Part shown: positions 1 to 12,021 of the stretch, in pieces
How positions within the stretch are numbered: the stretch's first letter is position 1
Layout of the letters: each line of letters opens with the position of its first letter
Assembly (NCBI GenBank): GCA_011037195.1
Contig: JAAEAF010003542.1
Span: 1 to 64,000, forward strand
From: Triatoma infestans
Lineage: Eukaryota; Arthropoda; Insecta; Hemiptera; Reduviidae
DNA: 64,000 nucleotides
Direction: 5' to 3'
Notes under the pieces: generated by a model
The model's input: the letters and a program-made list of their open reading frames with translations, nothing else
Database searches by the model: none
What the model was told of the DNA's origin: nothing
Program-made: the position numbers and the translations under genes

Positions 1-337
1 ATTTTAAGTGTAATTTCTAGTGCTTGAAAGAGTGTAAATTAGTGCTTCTTATTACAAACTGATGTGTTATTTACATACTTATAAGTGAATAATAATCAAC
101 TTTTGAAGTTTATTTTATTAAGAACTAAAATTGAAATGATAAATAACTAACCTATAAGTGAGTACCTTTTGTGACATTTTACAAACTATTAAGTGAAAAA
201 AAAAAAAAAAAATTATTTCTTGTAAGATAATTTTATTAATTCTCTTTTTTATTTCTATTAGTTATCTATTCATTATTCTTTATTTAAGTGATATTGTATT
301 ATTTCATTTATTTATTTATATTTAATTTACGTCTCTG

Positions 338-1247
338 ATGGTTCTTAATGTTGAACCATACATCAGCTCCTCAGATGAGTCAACCACTTCTAGCACTATT
401 AATTCCTTAAAAAGAAAGCAAAAAACATTCAACATTTCTCCTCCAAAAAATAAGAAGGGTTCACAAGCCACAATGGCTACTAAGAAAAATAAATCAGCAA
501 ATAACATACAAACAGACAACTTACCCCAGACTGCCATCAACAATTATCAACCTTCAGGAACCAGCCATCAACTAAACAGTGATCCCTCCTTAAACGAAAC
601 AATAACAGCCCCACCAGGAGTCCTAACGTACAATCCTTTTTCACCTATTGCCGTAACAGATGAAATGGAAACGACAGCTACAGCTTCAGCACCACCACGC
701 GTCCATAAACCACCGCCTATTTACATTAAAAACGTAACTAGGTATGCCGACCTCTGCAAAGCTCTCTCAGAATTAGTCGGAGCCGACAGCTTTACTTGTA
801 AATGCCAACACCATAGATAGCTATAGGGGTATCATACATTATCTAAACGACAAAAGAGCTGAATACCATACATATCAGCTGCAGCAAGATAAAGCTTATC
901 GTGTGGTAATCAGACATCTGCACCATTCCACACCATCTGAACTTATAAAGCAACAATTAGCAGAACTGGGTAATACTGTACGCAATGTGTCACCAGTAAT
1001 CCATCCAGTCACCAAGCAGTCTTTACCCCTATTCTTCGTGGATCTCGAACCTAATGCCAATAATAAACATATCTTTGATATCGAAGTATTATGTTTTACC
1101 AAAATTAAAGTAGAAGAGCCACACAAGCAGCGTCTGATCATTCAGTGTAAACGCTGTCAAGAATATGGACAGCGTTACATGAATATCCCAGCGTCGATAA
1201 CCAGTCGAGTACCCAGCGTACTAGCCCAACATCCGACTCGAGTGTGA
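338..1247 (+). pseudogene. ORF1 (gag-like nucleic-acid-binding protein) of Jockey-type LINE, frameshifted
   Basis: The first frame (338-820) has a Ser/Lys/Pro-rich low-complexity N-terminus and then PPPIYIKNV, the usual entry to the RNA-binding domain of Jockey ORF1 proteins. After a frameshift near 810 the protein continues at about 850-1247 with VVIRHLHHSTP and the PRE_C2HC-type region, then CKRCQEYGQ, the start of a CCHC knuckle whose remaining His/Cys are lost. In family members this protein coats LINE RNA and helps deliver the RNP. The disrupted frame and absent second and third knuckles make it non-functional. The ATG at 338 is chosen because it precedes the low-complexity leader directly and has no upstream in-frame extension of note. 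Confidence 0.75.
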
Positions 1248-1635
1248 ATGAGCAGGAGAGCTATATTCAGCAATGCGCTATACAATGCAATTAATTTAGA
1301 AAAATACATACTTTCCTAGCCTTGGAAAAATTGGCGCCGGCGCCTGAGTCTGTAAACCATCAACAAACTTGTTGGTTAACTATTACCAGCTCTTACGACT
1401 CCATAATGCCAACACTGCTACCTAAATTTTTATGGAAAAAGATTTCGAAAGATACTTCTTTTACGCTTCAGACCATTTTACTAGACCTCTCTACAAAAGT
1501 TATCCCTTCACCACCAGTTGGATCCGTAGTTTGGACCACTCCCCCAGTCAACAAGCCCACATTCGCGTTGAGATGTTCTCGGACTCCCTCCCTCTGTAGC
1601 TGGAAAGCAAATATGCGCTGGTGTGTTGCTTGGGC
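1248..1635 (+). other. Deletion junction and scrambled LINE remnant
   Basis: Between the broken ORF1 and the recognisable RT there should be an AP-type endonuclease and RT blocks 0 to 2, several kb in a complete element. Only about 390 bp are present and no frame shows endonuclease motifs. A weak open frame runs from 1322 but does not resemble RT until the AFDCVW motif at about 1646. I read this as an internal deletion with diverged leftover sequence. Confidence 0.5.
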
Positions 1636-2583
1636 CATGTCAAGGGCGTTTGATTGTGTATGGCACGAAGGCTTGTTATGGAAGCTCAAAGGCATTTTAC
1701 CCCATACTTACTATCTCATTCTCAAATCATATTTAACAGACCGCTTCTTCCAAGTTACTCAAGAATCATCTACCTCACCGGTTTATCCTATTCTTGCTGG
1801 CGTGCCACAAGGCAGTATATCCTGGCCCCTATACTTTATTCAATTTACACTGCTGATATCCCCACACATCCCAATACGACCATCTTTACTTATGCCGATG
1901 ATACAGCAATCCTTTCACCTCACAAAGATCCTGTAATTTCCAAACGTATTCTTCAATGTCATCTTCAATTATTAGAAACTTGGCTAACCAAATGGAAAAT
2001 AAAAATCAACACGAACAAATCTAAATTTATAGTATTCACTCTAAATAAAAAAGTAATCTCTCCAGTCAATCTCTACAATACTCTTATACCACCTGCAGAC
2101 CATGTTCGTTATCTGGGACTTTACTTAGACAAACGTCTGACTTGGAACCCCCATACTAGACTCAAACGAACTTCCTTTAACCAACGTTTCAGACTTCTCT
2201 GCCGATTTCTTGACAAACGCTCTAAACTGACTCTACAAAATAAAATACGACTTTATACCGCTCTCCTCGCACCAATTTGGAATTACGGACTGGAACTTTA
2301 TGGGACTGCAAAGAAAAATAATCTCAACAGACTCCAAACTCTCCAATCCAAGATCCTACGACGTATCGTCGATGCTCCTTTTTACGTCTCAAATAAAACA
2401 ATCCATACTGACTTGAAGATTCCATTTATTCACACCCTAGCAAAATCCAGATATCTCAAATTCCATGGTAATCTCTCCCTCCATGCTAATCCTCTAGTTC
2501 ACGCTCTCTCTTCAAATTCACTTCCGGGTAATCCTCCAAGACGACTGAAGCGTCGTTGGCCCCGCGACCTCTTGGGCATCTAA
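1636..2583 (+). pseudogene. Reverse transcriptase C-terminal part, Jockey-type LINE
   Basis: RT motifs in order: AFDCVWHEGLLWKL (motif A), LAGVPQGS (motif B) at about 1795-1815, FTYADDTAIL (YADD active site) at about 1885, KSKFIVFT and YLGLYLDKRLTW (thumb), ending at a stop at 2581-2583. A frameshift between motif B and YADD forces a switch from the frame open at 1322-1936 to the one ending at 2583. The product would copy LINE RNA at the nicked target. It is inactive: N-terminal RT and endonuclease are absent and the frame is broken. Confidence 0.85.
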
Positions 2584-2773
2584 TGATAGTTATCACTGGA
2601 TAACTTATCATTCACACCAATCACGCCTCTTTTATATGTACATTGATCATTTTTACTTGTTACATGCAAAGCAAGTAGTTGTAAAATTCTAAATAAAAAG
2701 ATAAAAAAAAAAAAAAAAAAAAAAACAATAAAAACAAAAAAAACATATAAAAAAAGTATTTATTTTCTCTATA

Positions 2774-5700
2774 TTAAATAGCCGGACATTCCACATATGG
2801 AAAATGTAATATGTCATCTTTTTTATTGTTTAAACAAAATTTACAGTTCTCATCGTAATGAAATTGATATTTTTTTACCTTTGAAATAAATATTACAATG
2901 TTTCATATTTGCCATTCTAAGTTGGGATACAAGTCTTAATTTCGTTATATTACAGTTAAATTTTAAATAAGATTCGCAACCTTGAAGAGTACTAATCGAG
3001 CGGTAAATCGGGTTGTATGATGAATTAAAAACTGAATTTATATCTTTACTAATTAAATGGTTTTCCAGTTTATTAAAAGTACTAAGTTTTTCTTTTTTTA
3101 TCATGTCCACGTTTTGCCCTTCCCATAATGGAGAAGAACCTAAAGAAAACAGAATATTTCTCATTTCGTGGGCCCAATTAAAAGGAATCGAAGTAGATTG
3201 CATGAGGCCTAATAGTTTTAAGTAGCACAATTTTCGGTAAACGATCATCTGGCATAGACAGTAATTTAATCCACCACTGATACATTTTTTTAAACACTCG
3301 AAATTTACAATGGTTTCTACCAGTTTCGAGGCGAACATAGCAGTTCGGGGTGTTTTTCTGCAGATGGAGAAGTGTTTTTAGAAAGTTTAATTGACTCCGT
3401 TCAATCGTCTCTAAACACTGTATGCCCCACACCTCTGATAAATACAGAACAACACTTTCGGACATGGAATCAAATAACTGCACTTTGGTCACCCAACAGT
3501 CCGATCTACAACGTTTCAGAATTTCTAAAACCGCCGAATTGGCTACAACTCCTTTTTTTAAGAAAAATATCTCCCGTTCGCGTAAATTTTCCTGACGAAA
3601 ACATAGGAACACCTAGATATGTGAATGATTTTTCGCAATCTATACTATTATTGTTAAAAGTTAAATTTTTATGTTTTTTCAAACGACCTTTATGAAATGG
3701 AACTATTTTAGTTTTTTTAACATTAACTGATAAATTATTTAATTCGCAACATATCTCCAATATTTTTAACTTTGATTGGCGTCAGCCCATGAGTATGCCA
3801 AAATAACTATATCGTCTGCATATAACTGTAATATCAGGTCTCTATTATTGCAAATATTTAGACCTTGTGCTCCTTGGGCTTTGAAGTAATCTATTAAATC
3901 GGAAATGAATAAATTGAAAATTAAGGGGGAAAGAATTTCTCCCTGCAAAACCCCGGCTGTAACAGGAATTTCATTAGAAAGTTTGTCATTTTCGGATATA
4001 ACAACCGACGCGTATTCATACATCTGTTTTAAAAATCTAAAAATTGCACACTTACGCCCAATTTAAACAATTTATGCCATAAAATATTACAAACAGAGTC
4101 GAATGCTTTCTTTAAATCGACAAATATAGCCCAAACTTTCCTTTTTTGGTGATGTAATTGAATGTTAATAACTGAGCTAAGTGTAAATATTGCGTCCGTA
4201 CAACCTCGTCCGTTCCGAAATCCCATTTGCTCTTCTGGAATAACTTGATTGTTTTCAGCCCAGGTATTAAGCCTAATCTATAAAATTGAAGTTAAAATTT
4301 TTACTACAGTATTAAAAATCGAAATACCTCTATAATTACCTGGATCTAACTTATTACCTGATTTAAATAATAATTTAAGTTTTATTTTAGCCCAAGTAGA
4401 AGGAATATCCTCACTACACCATATTTTATTTAATAAATACAATAAATAATGTTCCCAAGCAGGGGGCAGCATCTTTAAGCACTCATTGGGTATCATGTCC
4501 AGCCCCACAGCTTTGTTAATTTTAGATTTTTTAATACATGATTGTAATTCATCAAGTGAAATCAAGTGAAATTCATCATCCAACTCGGGACAAAAGAAAC
4601 CGAAATATGAGTCCTCAATTTTTCGCAATGGCACAAAAATTGATTTGTAATACACTTCCCAATCATGAACAGTTATAGAATTAGAAACACTATTTTTTAT
4701 GCGAAATTTTGATATTGTACTCCAAAAATCCGATGGGTTGCGCACATGACGTAATTTTACTTTAATCTCTTCAAGGTACGAAGCTTTTCACAATTTTATT
4801 AAATTTTTATATTTACATTTACACAACAAATATTGCTCCAATACATCATTCCTATAATTATTTTTAATTAGTTTTTTGTGCAGTTTGCTTAATTCCCGTT
4901 TCGCATTAACACATTCAAAATTAAACCAGGGTTTATTCCTACTTGTCTCCGGATTGTTATCAGTACACTTTAAATATAGCATTCCTGAAATTTTTAAACA
5001 ATTTTGTAAAGTTGATATAAAATTATCATACAATTCCTCGGTAGATGTACTACTAAAGTAAACATTATCTGATAAGCTGAGAATCACATTAAATTTAGCT
5101 AAGTTCGTGTTACATCTGTTTATACGCCAAACATTAGTATCATTATTTAAACTAAAATTATTACATTTTAATTGAAAATTTATTTTTAAAACCCAAACTT
5201 GATGATCAAATATAGGCGAGATATTATTTATTTCAAAATTACTAATATAAGCAATCAAATCTGTAGAAGCCCACACTAAATCCCCTACACTGCACCCCTG
5301 TTTACCAATAAATGTATATTTACCTGGTCTGTCTCCCACTGACCTGCCATTACACAAAAATAAACCTAACTTTTCCATTATATCTACCAAACAAGACCCT
5401 CTATGATTGATCATTTTATCAGAAGATAATCTACTAGAAAATAATTTAGAATTTTCAAAAACGGCTTCATCTAAGGAGTTAAGTTCACCTAAACGGACGT
5501 TAAATTCCCTCCAATAATTAAATTAGAATCGGGGTGAATCTCTAAGACTTCTTTTAAGTCGGACAAAAATAAATCAGTAACATATCAAAATAATGACCAG
5601 ATCTCCAATACACTGCACCCAAAATAAAAGAATGAGATTCAATATTTACCGAGAGACAGATTCACCTTTCATTGGACACCACTGGTGTCACTTGACACTT

Positions 5701-5940
5701 CACACTCTTCTTTATAAATACAGCCTAGCCTCCACTCGCTCTTCCCACATTAGATGTTTTCACCCCCTTTGACCAATAACAGTTGAAATCTTGAAGAACG
5801 GAAGGTACAGCCGTCAGTTCAGAATGAAGCCAGGTTTCTATTAAACAAATAATATCTAGCCCAATCAAGTAGTTTATCTCCGCAGCACACAAATTGAATA
5901 GAGTCCCGAAGCCAGTCATATTCCAAAATCCAATCTTCAA
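2774..5940 (-). pseudogene. ORF2 (AP endonuclease-RT-zinc knuckle) of minus-strand LINE
   Basis: The endonuclease start is MKIGFWNMTGFG with CLIETW at about 5940-5730; its C-terminal half includes CSVGDLVWAS and FDHQVW at about 5300-5200. A linker with KPWFNFEC follows, then RT blocks NKAVGLDMIPNE, NYRGISIFNT, MGFRNGRGCTDA, FVDLKKAFDSV, GVLQGEILSPLIFNLFI, LQLYADDIVILA (YADD at about 3800), and YLGVPMFSSGKFTRTG. The extreme C-terminus CKFCLNNKKDDILHF (about 2820-2780) is a CCHC-like knuckle. The reading changes frame at least near 5430-5700, 4250, 4025, 3765, 3600-3500, 3200 and 2870. It is clearly dead but nearly full length in domain content. Confidence 0.8.
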
Positions 5941-6114
5941 TGCCTGATTACATGTAATATTTACTTTTTTGAAAGTGTTTTTGTCTTGGGACTTCCAGTT
6001 TTTATTTTTTTCGCTTTTCTTTTTTTTCTGTAACTTTTCCCAGATCTATCAGACTCAGCTGGCGGGATATCCGAATCACCTTCAATAGAGGAAATTTCAC
6101 TACCATCTTCATCT

Positions 6115-6927
6115 CTATCTGAGCCTCTCTCTAACATGAATAAATCTTTTTAGAGTTCTTATTATGATGGCCGGAGTTCCTTGAGTTTTCCTCGCACGAA
6201 GAATGCCATTTCTATACCATAGGAAATTAATAATACCAGCCTTCAAATAATCTTTTCCTTTCAGATAGAGATTATATATTTCTTTACTCATGTTCTCTGA
6301 GATATAAATTGGAACTGTTTTATTAACTGATGCCTCAGCGAATAAATTAGTCGTAAGTATCTCTCTTTTCCCTCTGCAAGCTTTCAAAAAATTCATTTTA
6401 TCTTGATTTCGTAAAAATTTAATCAGTATAGGGAGCTACAAATTTATCATTGAATTTCGAAGCTCTATAATAAAAATCTAGCATTTCTTTCTTAATTTCA
6501 AAATCAATTGCATTAGCAATAATACTTATTTTGAGAAATATATCTTCATTATTTCCAAATGGAACATTAGAGATTCTAATTTTATTAGAGATCATGAAAT
6601 TGTGCTGGTCACTGGTACGAATTTTAATCAATTGTATTTCTTTTTTTAAACACGTCTTTTCTTTTTTGAGCTCCATACATTCCTCTTTTAATTTAGAGAA
6701 CTCATTTTCTAGTATTTTAATATTTGATTTAATATTTACCTCTAGGTTGTTGATTGATTTAATTGTATTTTGATTTTCAAGTTTTACTTCAGTTTTGAAA
6801 GAAATAAGATCGTTATGGAAAGAATCTATTCTTTCCAATATACATGACAAAGCATCCCCACTAATGCCACTCGCACTGCTAGTAAGTTTCTCCCACCACT
6901 AGGCAATGAATTCTTATCTGCTGGCAT
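6115..6927 (-). pseudogene. ORF1, coiled-coil/FP-like nucleic-acid-binding protein
   Basis: The ATG at 6927 opens MPADKNSLPSGG; after one frameshift (about 6880) the protein continues with a long heptad-rich coiled coil rich in Lys, Glu and Ile (about 6830-6620), then KIRISNVPFGNNEDIFLKI, the start of an RRM-like fold, then (6396-6115) a basic C-terminal half with NFLKACRGKRE and FLWYRNGILRARKT. This coiled coil, RRM and C-terminal-domain order matches L1-like and baculovirus-FP-like ORF1 proteins of animal LINEs, which trimerise and chaperone RNA. A second frameshift near 6400 breaks it. Confidence 0.65.
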
Positions 6928-7129
6928 TTTATTCACTTTATATTAAAACTTTTTATTTTTTAATTTAATTGCGATGGTTTACTAAAATTCAATCACAGTA
7001 TCGTGTAGAATGTATCTTAAACTACAACTTAAGTTTAAAGAAACATTCGAAAACCACTTGTAACTGCATAAAAAAAGCAAATTTTACGGAGCACAAATAA
7101 ACGTGACTACACACTAACAAATCAGGGTC

Positions 7130-7520
7130 CAAACTCCAACTAAAACTAAATTATTTCAATCAATTTCAGAAAGTACACTGCTAAATTTAGAGGAAATCTG
7201 GGCCCCAGATTACTCCGATTTAGTAGAAAAAGGTCAACTATCTTTTTTTAAAACACTTCTACTTATTAAACACAACTACCTATTAACACGACCAACTATT
7301 TAGTGCGGCTTGTATGCGGTTTAACACATTTACAATTTAAGATCTTCAAAAGACTGATTGACTGGTGGCTGTCTCTTTTAAATATGTCGGATGATAACTT
7401 GACCAAAATTTGCTATCTGCGTCTAATGGAAATTTTCACTTTACCTTTTAACTGGCCAACCCTTTGCTATAAGAATTGTATTCTTGAAGGCAAATAAACA
7501 TTCATTCATTCATTCAATAA
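7130..7520 (+). mobile_element. 3' fragment of a LINE related to the 2770-6927 element
   Basis: Frames at 7160-7497 read LLNLEEIWAPDYSDLVEKG, LSFFKTLL and then RLIDWWLSLLNMSDDNLTKICYLRLM. The last stretch mirrors YQWWIKLLSMPDDRLPKIVLLK of the minus-strand LINE at about 3250, so this is the same family. It covers only the post-RT region, has no zinc knuckle, and ends in AAATAAACATTCATTCATTC, a (CATT)n-like tail at 7491-7520. It is a 5'-truncated dead copy. Confidence 0.6.
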
Positions 7521-7934
7521 TGTTAACAGCAATTAATTGAAATACAACTCAATTACCTATGCCCCTGAAAATCGTAAACTCATTCTAACTAGGGCTCTAA
7601 TATTTATGCCTGCACTATTGATATTCAGTTGCTTTCCTGGCCAGATAAAATAAGGAGCTATTAGATAGTTAATAGTTATACATTAGTTTAATAGATATTA
7701 TTTTGTTTTTATATTAGAATAATGAACATTATAGGGTTCATTACTTAGAAAGAAAATTATAAATAATCTTAAAAAAGAAAGGAAGGAATAAATGAAAGTA
7801 GCAGAAACGATAGTCCACGTGCAGCCTGCAAAGATTGGAAATCTGATTCTTCCAAAATTTAGTATACTTAATTAATATTCTGAAACTTTGACCTCTTGCA
7901 TTAAGCGTTCCTCTCCAGCCCGTTCTTCCTCCTC
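7521..7934. other. AT-rich stretch without recognised content
   Basis: No motif, repeat or reading frame here resembles anything I know. The frame on the minus strand at 7741-7986 is a shadow of the LINE that begins at about 7935. Confidence 0.4.
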
Positions 7935-7943
7935 TTTCCTCAG

Positions 7944-10226
7944 TCAGTTTAAAAAGGAACCTTGGTTTGATTACCGCTGCCTCCATGCAAGGAAAAATCC
8001 TTTAGGTTGTTAAATTTATTCCGTAAAACTAATTCCAAGTTCGCGCTTGATGCTTATTTTGAAGTTAACAGAGAATATAAAATGCTCTGCACAAATCTCA
8101 AGAAAGAATATTATCACTCCCTCTGTGATAGATTTGCTATTGCCACTGACTCTAAGCAATTCTGGAATTTAGTCAATCGTTTTCGTCGAAAGAATTTTGT
8201 CTGTGGCAATGGTATATCTGTGGACAGATGGGTCTCTCACTTTAAAACCTTATTAAACCCCCCCTTGTTCTCTTTCCCTTTATATGCGGCTCCTTTCTGC
8301 ACCTCTGCAATATTGGATGTTCCTTTTACTCTTGTTGAGCTACTCCCTATTCTCTCCAATCTCAAAAATAACAAGGCACCTGGCCCTGATGGTATCGTTT
8401 ATGAATTCTACAGATTTGCTCCTTCCTGCTTTATTGACAGATTATTATCCTTCTTTAATTATATATACGAATCTGGGGCTTTACCTCATTCCTTCGGTCA
8501 TTCTCTAATTTTTCCTTTGTTTGAAAATGGCGACGTTAACGAAGTCAATAATTATAGGGGCATCTCTTGCCTTAATGGCCAAGATCTTCACTGCTCTGTT
8601 ACTTCATCGCTTGGAACAATTCGTTAAAGCCAACGACCTGCTAAGTGAATTTCAGGCCGGTTTTCGGCGCGGCTATTCCGCCATTGATAACATTTTTGTG
8701 TTGCAAAATATAATTCATTACAAGACTCGAGAGAAAGGTAAAAAAATTTACTGTTTTTTTATCGATTTAAAATCGGCATTCGACACTGTAGACCATTCCT
8801 CACTGTTCCTAAAGCTCTTCAATCTGGGTGTATCATGGAAGTTTATGAACATTCTGAAAGCGTATTATTCACTAGGAATATCGTCAGTACATTGTGTAGA
8901 TGGAATGTCCGAACCTATCCAGGTAGGAGCCGGTGTGAGGCAGGGCTGTTTATTGAGCCCCATTCTTTTTTCACTTTTCGTGGACGATCTTCCGGCTCTG
9001 TTGGAGGGTGGTGTTCTTATCGGGGGTACCAAGATAAAAACCCTTCTTTACGCAGATGACATTGTTCTCCTTTCGGACAACCCCATTTCCTTGCAGAGAA
9101 ATATTAATATTCTGGAAACTTATTGTGTCCAATGGAACTCTCTGTTAATTTAGAAAAATCCAAAATATTGATATTTCGAAAAGGAGGTAGATTAGCGGCT
9201 TCAGAAAAATGGTTCTACAAAAATTCCCGGATAGAGGTAGTGAACCGCTATAAGTATTTGGGTATCATTTTAACTCCGCGTATGTCCCTGGTCCCCCACC
9301 TTGAAAATAAAGTGTCGATAGCTAAGCTCGGTTTAAACCGGGTTTGGGCTAACTTTATTCTTAATAAGAACGTTCCTCTCGACGCCAAATATAGGATTTT
9401 CAAGAGTGTGTCACGAGCAGTTCTTTCATATGGTGCCCAATCTTGGAGATTTCAGCGTTATGACATCCTTGAAAAATTCCAAAGATTCTTCTTAAAAAAA
9501 TTATTCTCTCTTCCCTCTCCAACGCCTAATTATGTGCTATCGATTGAGTGTGCTCTTGAACCGTTGGAGACCTTCACCCTTGCTCTGCACTTCAAATACT
9601 GCCTCAGAACTCTAGCTCTTGACAATCATCGCCTCCCGAAAATTGTCGCAACTGAAATCATTCAGAAGAAACTGTTTTGGTTTAAACACTGGCTTTCGAT
9701 GGCGCGTGATTTTTCCAGCGACCTATCTTGCACTCTTAATGATCGTGATAAATGGAGTGATCAACTTTCGAACCTACTTAATAAAATTAGATCAGTTCGC
9801 ATCGAAGAGTCATTCTGTCGTGCAGGGAATTCTGAGCGCTTATATTTGTATAAAACTTTAATCACTGACCATAAGTCATTTGTAACTTCGTCCCTATTCA
9901 ATAACCTCAGACTCTCAGAGATATGCTGGTTGCTGAAACTAAGAGCAGAACTGTTATACCTAAATTATTCCCCTTGGTTGGAGAAAGATTCCGAACGAGA
10001 AATGTGTCCTCTCTGTAACTGCCAAGTACGGGAGGATTTGTTTCACTTCTTGGCAGAATGTCCTGCTTTATTGGATGTGCGGCTCCTCCATCTCGGCAAA
10101 TGTTCACTTTCTGGAGGAGAAAGTATTGTTTACCTATCCGGACAACGGCCTTGTCATCCTTTAATTGCTTATGCCCGCCACGCTTGGAGAGTTAGGCACG
10201 TCAGGATCTCAGACCCTTTAGGTTAG
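7944..10226 (+). pseudogene. ORF2 (RT and C-terminal zinc knuckle), two frameshifts
   Basis: RT blocks: NNKAPGPDGIVYEFYR (about 8370), NNYRGIS (8550), FQAGFRRGYSAIDNIF (8650-8700), FIDLKSAFDTVDHS (8758), GAGVRQGCLLSPILF (8928), TLLYADDIVLLS (9042, YADD), then MELSVNLEKSKI, YLGIILTPRMSL and the thumb. The C-terminal CPLCNCQVREDLFHFLAEC (10004-10062) is a CCHC knuckle. The frame shifts once near 8575 and once near 9140, each fixable by a single-base indel; the rest is open for long stretches (9123-10226 uninterrupted). That implies a fairly recent copy. The 5' truncation removes the endonuclease, so it could not move by itself. Confidence 0.85.
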
Positions 10227-10510
10227 CTTTTCAGTTTTTTGTTGTAATTTATAAAACGATGTTTGATTTATTTAACCATTAGTTGTGTTAATACTTTTTT
10301 TTTTTTCTTTTTTACTTTGATATCTTATTCCAGTTCTGTTTCAGTTCTAGTGTAATTCTTGATGTTTTCATAATTTTTCTTTTTTGTATTATTTTTGTTT
10401 TTTCGTAATTGGTTGTAAACTCTAGCAGACGGCTCTTTGCCATGCTTTTGTACTAATGTATTTTAGCATCTACTGTATCATTCTTTTAAAAAAAAATAAA
10501 GTACTTATAA
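10227..10510 (+). other. 3' UTR of LINE
   Basis: This is a T-rich 3' UTR with a GC-containing block AAACTCTAGCAGACGG (10417-10432) followed by GCCATG. The same block, AAACTCTGGCAGACGG then GCCATG, occurs at 57461-57486, marking a second copy of the 3' end. It ends with poly-A/AATAAA and TAATAATAAT. Confidence 0.6.
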
Positions 10511-11123
10511 TAATAATTAAAAGCGCAAAATTAATTTGGGAAACACCAAAACCTTCTAAGGAAGGCGGGGTAGATCAATGAGTTGTTTCTATTACAAGTT
10601 AATTTTAGATCTTTTTTGGATAGAACAGAAGCTGAAACGTAACTGAATGTTAGTGATTTGTGTGTTTAGCTAGCGAGTGTCAGTAATGAGACGCTGGATC
10701 AGATAAATGTACTTAATATTCAAAGAGTTTATTCTTAAAACCGAAGCAGAGCTCCAATATATAATTAGAAAATAATTTTCAAAATGTTCGTTTGAACATT
10801 ATAAAAAATATAAAATGAAAATATAATCGGAAATTGAGGAATTAAATGGGAATGAGAAAATCTGAGGAATTAATTTACTTTAAGTCTTGGACAAGCACTT
10901 GATAAAGCATATAGAATTATGCATATAGAAAAATATATTATTGTTAGGTATTAATTAAAATATTGTAATCAATTATTCTAATAAAATTGTCTTGAATTTT
11001 TTTTCATTTCATAAAATTGTACTGTTTTCCAAACTTGAGCAATCAAAAATGTGCATACCTGTTTTGGTTTATACTGCATAATTGCATGCACATTTCAGCA
11101 GTTTTATAATCCTTTGTCTATGT
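10511..11123. other. AT-rich flank of the gypsy insertion
   Basis: No gene or repeat recognised. It runs up to the TTCAT duplication (11124-11128) that flanks the large gypsy element. Confidence 0.4.
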
Positions 11124-11128
11124 TTCAT

Positions 11129-11457
11129 ATAATGGGTTGTTGAGGAGAGAAATTAGGTTTGATTAAATGAGCGAGATATGCTGACACTAATATAATGTAG
11201 CTAAGTTTACACTAACTTCACTGGACTTTATAATGAAAATGATTGAATGAATGGTGTGAGTAAAGATATGACACGATGCGATGTACAGTTGTATGGTTGT
11301 ATCTGATAGATTTCCTCTACATAGATTTCCACTGGCTTATATACACAAGGTTCTCCCATTCTAGCCTGCCTAAGTCAGAGAGTAGTCTCTGTAAACTAGG
11401 AGGGATTCTTTCTCTCTGCTGTGGTGGTCATTTCTTTGCTGTGATGGGTGATATACA
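11129..11457 (-). repeat. 3' LTR of gypsy element 1
   Basis: About 330 bp, matching 35690-36007 along its length (shared blocks include GGGTTGTTGAGGAGAGAAAT and TTCTCCCA.TCTAGCCTGCC). In element sense it starts TGTATATCACCC and ends CCCATTAT. The outer edge carries the TTCAT duplication. Confidence 0.85.
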
Positions 11458-11470
11458 TGATCCCTCTCCT
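11458..11470 (-). promoter_or_regulatory. Polypurine tract of gypsy element 1
   Basis: Immediately inside the 3' LTR the minus strand reads CAGGAGAGGGATCA directly before TGTATA, a purine run at the position where plus-strand DNA synthesis is primed in LTR elements. Confidence 0.6.
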
Positions 11471-11985
11471 GAAGAAAATTTTCACAGGGTGAAAAATTTG
11501 GAGCGGCTGATGAATGATTGTATCTTTGGAGCTATCTGGTTTGGCTAGAGTTGTTGTAGCTACTGGGTTTGTTGAAACTAGCGAGTTGATGTAGACTAGC
11601 TTTTGGTGCAGAAAGATAGCGATGAAGCTGTTGCGAGCTAACCGGTTTTTTGAAGCTAGCTATGATGATGGAAAACAACTAGCTTATGTAGCAGAAAGCT
11701 AGTGATGGCCTTGTTGAGAGCTAGCTAAGGATGGTGAAGCTAGCGGTTGGTGATGTGCAGAGCTACTGGTGATGTTGCAAGCTAGCTAGTTTACATTGAT
11801 AAAAATTGAAAATCATGAACAATAAAATATGGTTTAAATATTTATAGTTTATGTTAATTTAATTACTTAACATTGAAGATATGATGATTTTAGTTAACAT
11901 AGAAAATACAATGATTTATATTAACATGATGTCATAAGAATATTAAAGAAGATACTTTAAATTTTAATTATTTAAAATTCAAATA

Positions 11986-12021
<36 letters not shown>

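Larger units (their letters stand above)
1..2726 (+). mobile_element. Jockey-type non-LTR retrotransposon, internally deleted
   Basis: The order is AT-rich 5' leader, gag-like ORF1, a junction, RT C-terminal half, short 3' UTR with AATAAA at 2692-2697, and a poly(A) tract ending near 2726. ORF1 breaks off just after its first zinc-knuckle motif and the RT starts only at the catalytic-core region, so the endonuclease and the RT N-terminus are missing. The ORF2 C-terminus ends in basic RRLKRRWPRDLL, of the kind seen in Jockey-clade elements. The true 5' end cannot be fixed because the window starts here. The element abuts the truncated 3' end of the minus-strand LINE that follows, which suggests it inserted into that LINE. 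Confidence 0.8.
2770..6927 (-). mobile_element. Non-LTR retrotransposon with FP/L1-like ORF1, degraded
   Basis: Reading the minus strand: ORF1 at 6927-6115, then ORF2 from about 5940 with AP endonuclease, RT and a C-terminal zinc knuckle ending near 2774. Several frameshifts break ORF2. The 3' UTR and tail are missing and the poly(A) of the plus-strand Jockey-type element lies just beyond, so this LINE is probably the older one, interrupted by that insertion. The endonuclease/RT style and the CxxC-HF-C end resemble the plus-strand LINEs at 7935-10510 and 44936-47110. I do not assign a named clade. Confidence 0.75.
7935..10510 (+). mobile_element. 5'-truncated non-LTR retrotransposon
   Basis: It begins abruptly at the post-endonuclease linker (KKEPWFDYRCLHARK at about 7950), continues through RT and C-terminal knuckle to a stop at 10226, and ends with a 3' UTR, AATAAA at 10495-10500 and a short TAATAATAAT tail. 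Relatives in the window are 44936-47110 (same strand) and a 3' UTR scrap at 57300-57500. The 5' truncation and A/T-rich tail are typical of target-primed reverse transcription. Confidence 0.8.

Noticed and set aside
11276..11548. 90-codon frame across the 3' LTR
   Set aside because: It runs through LTR sequence with no protein features.
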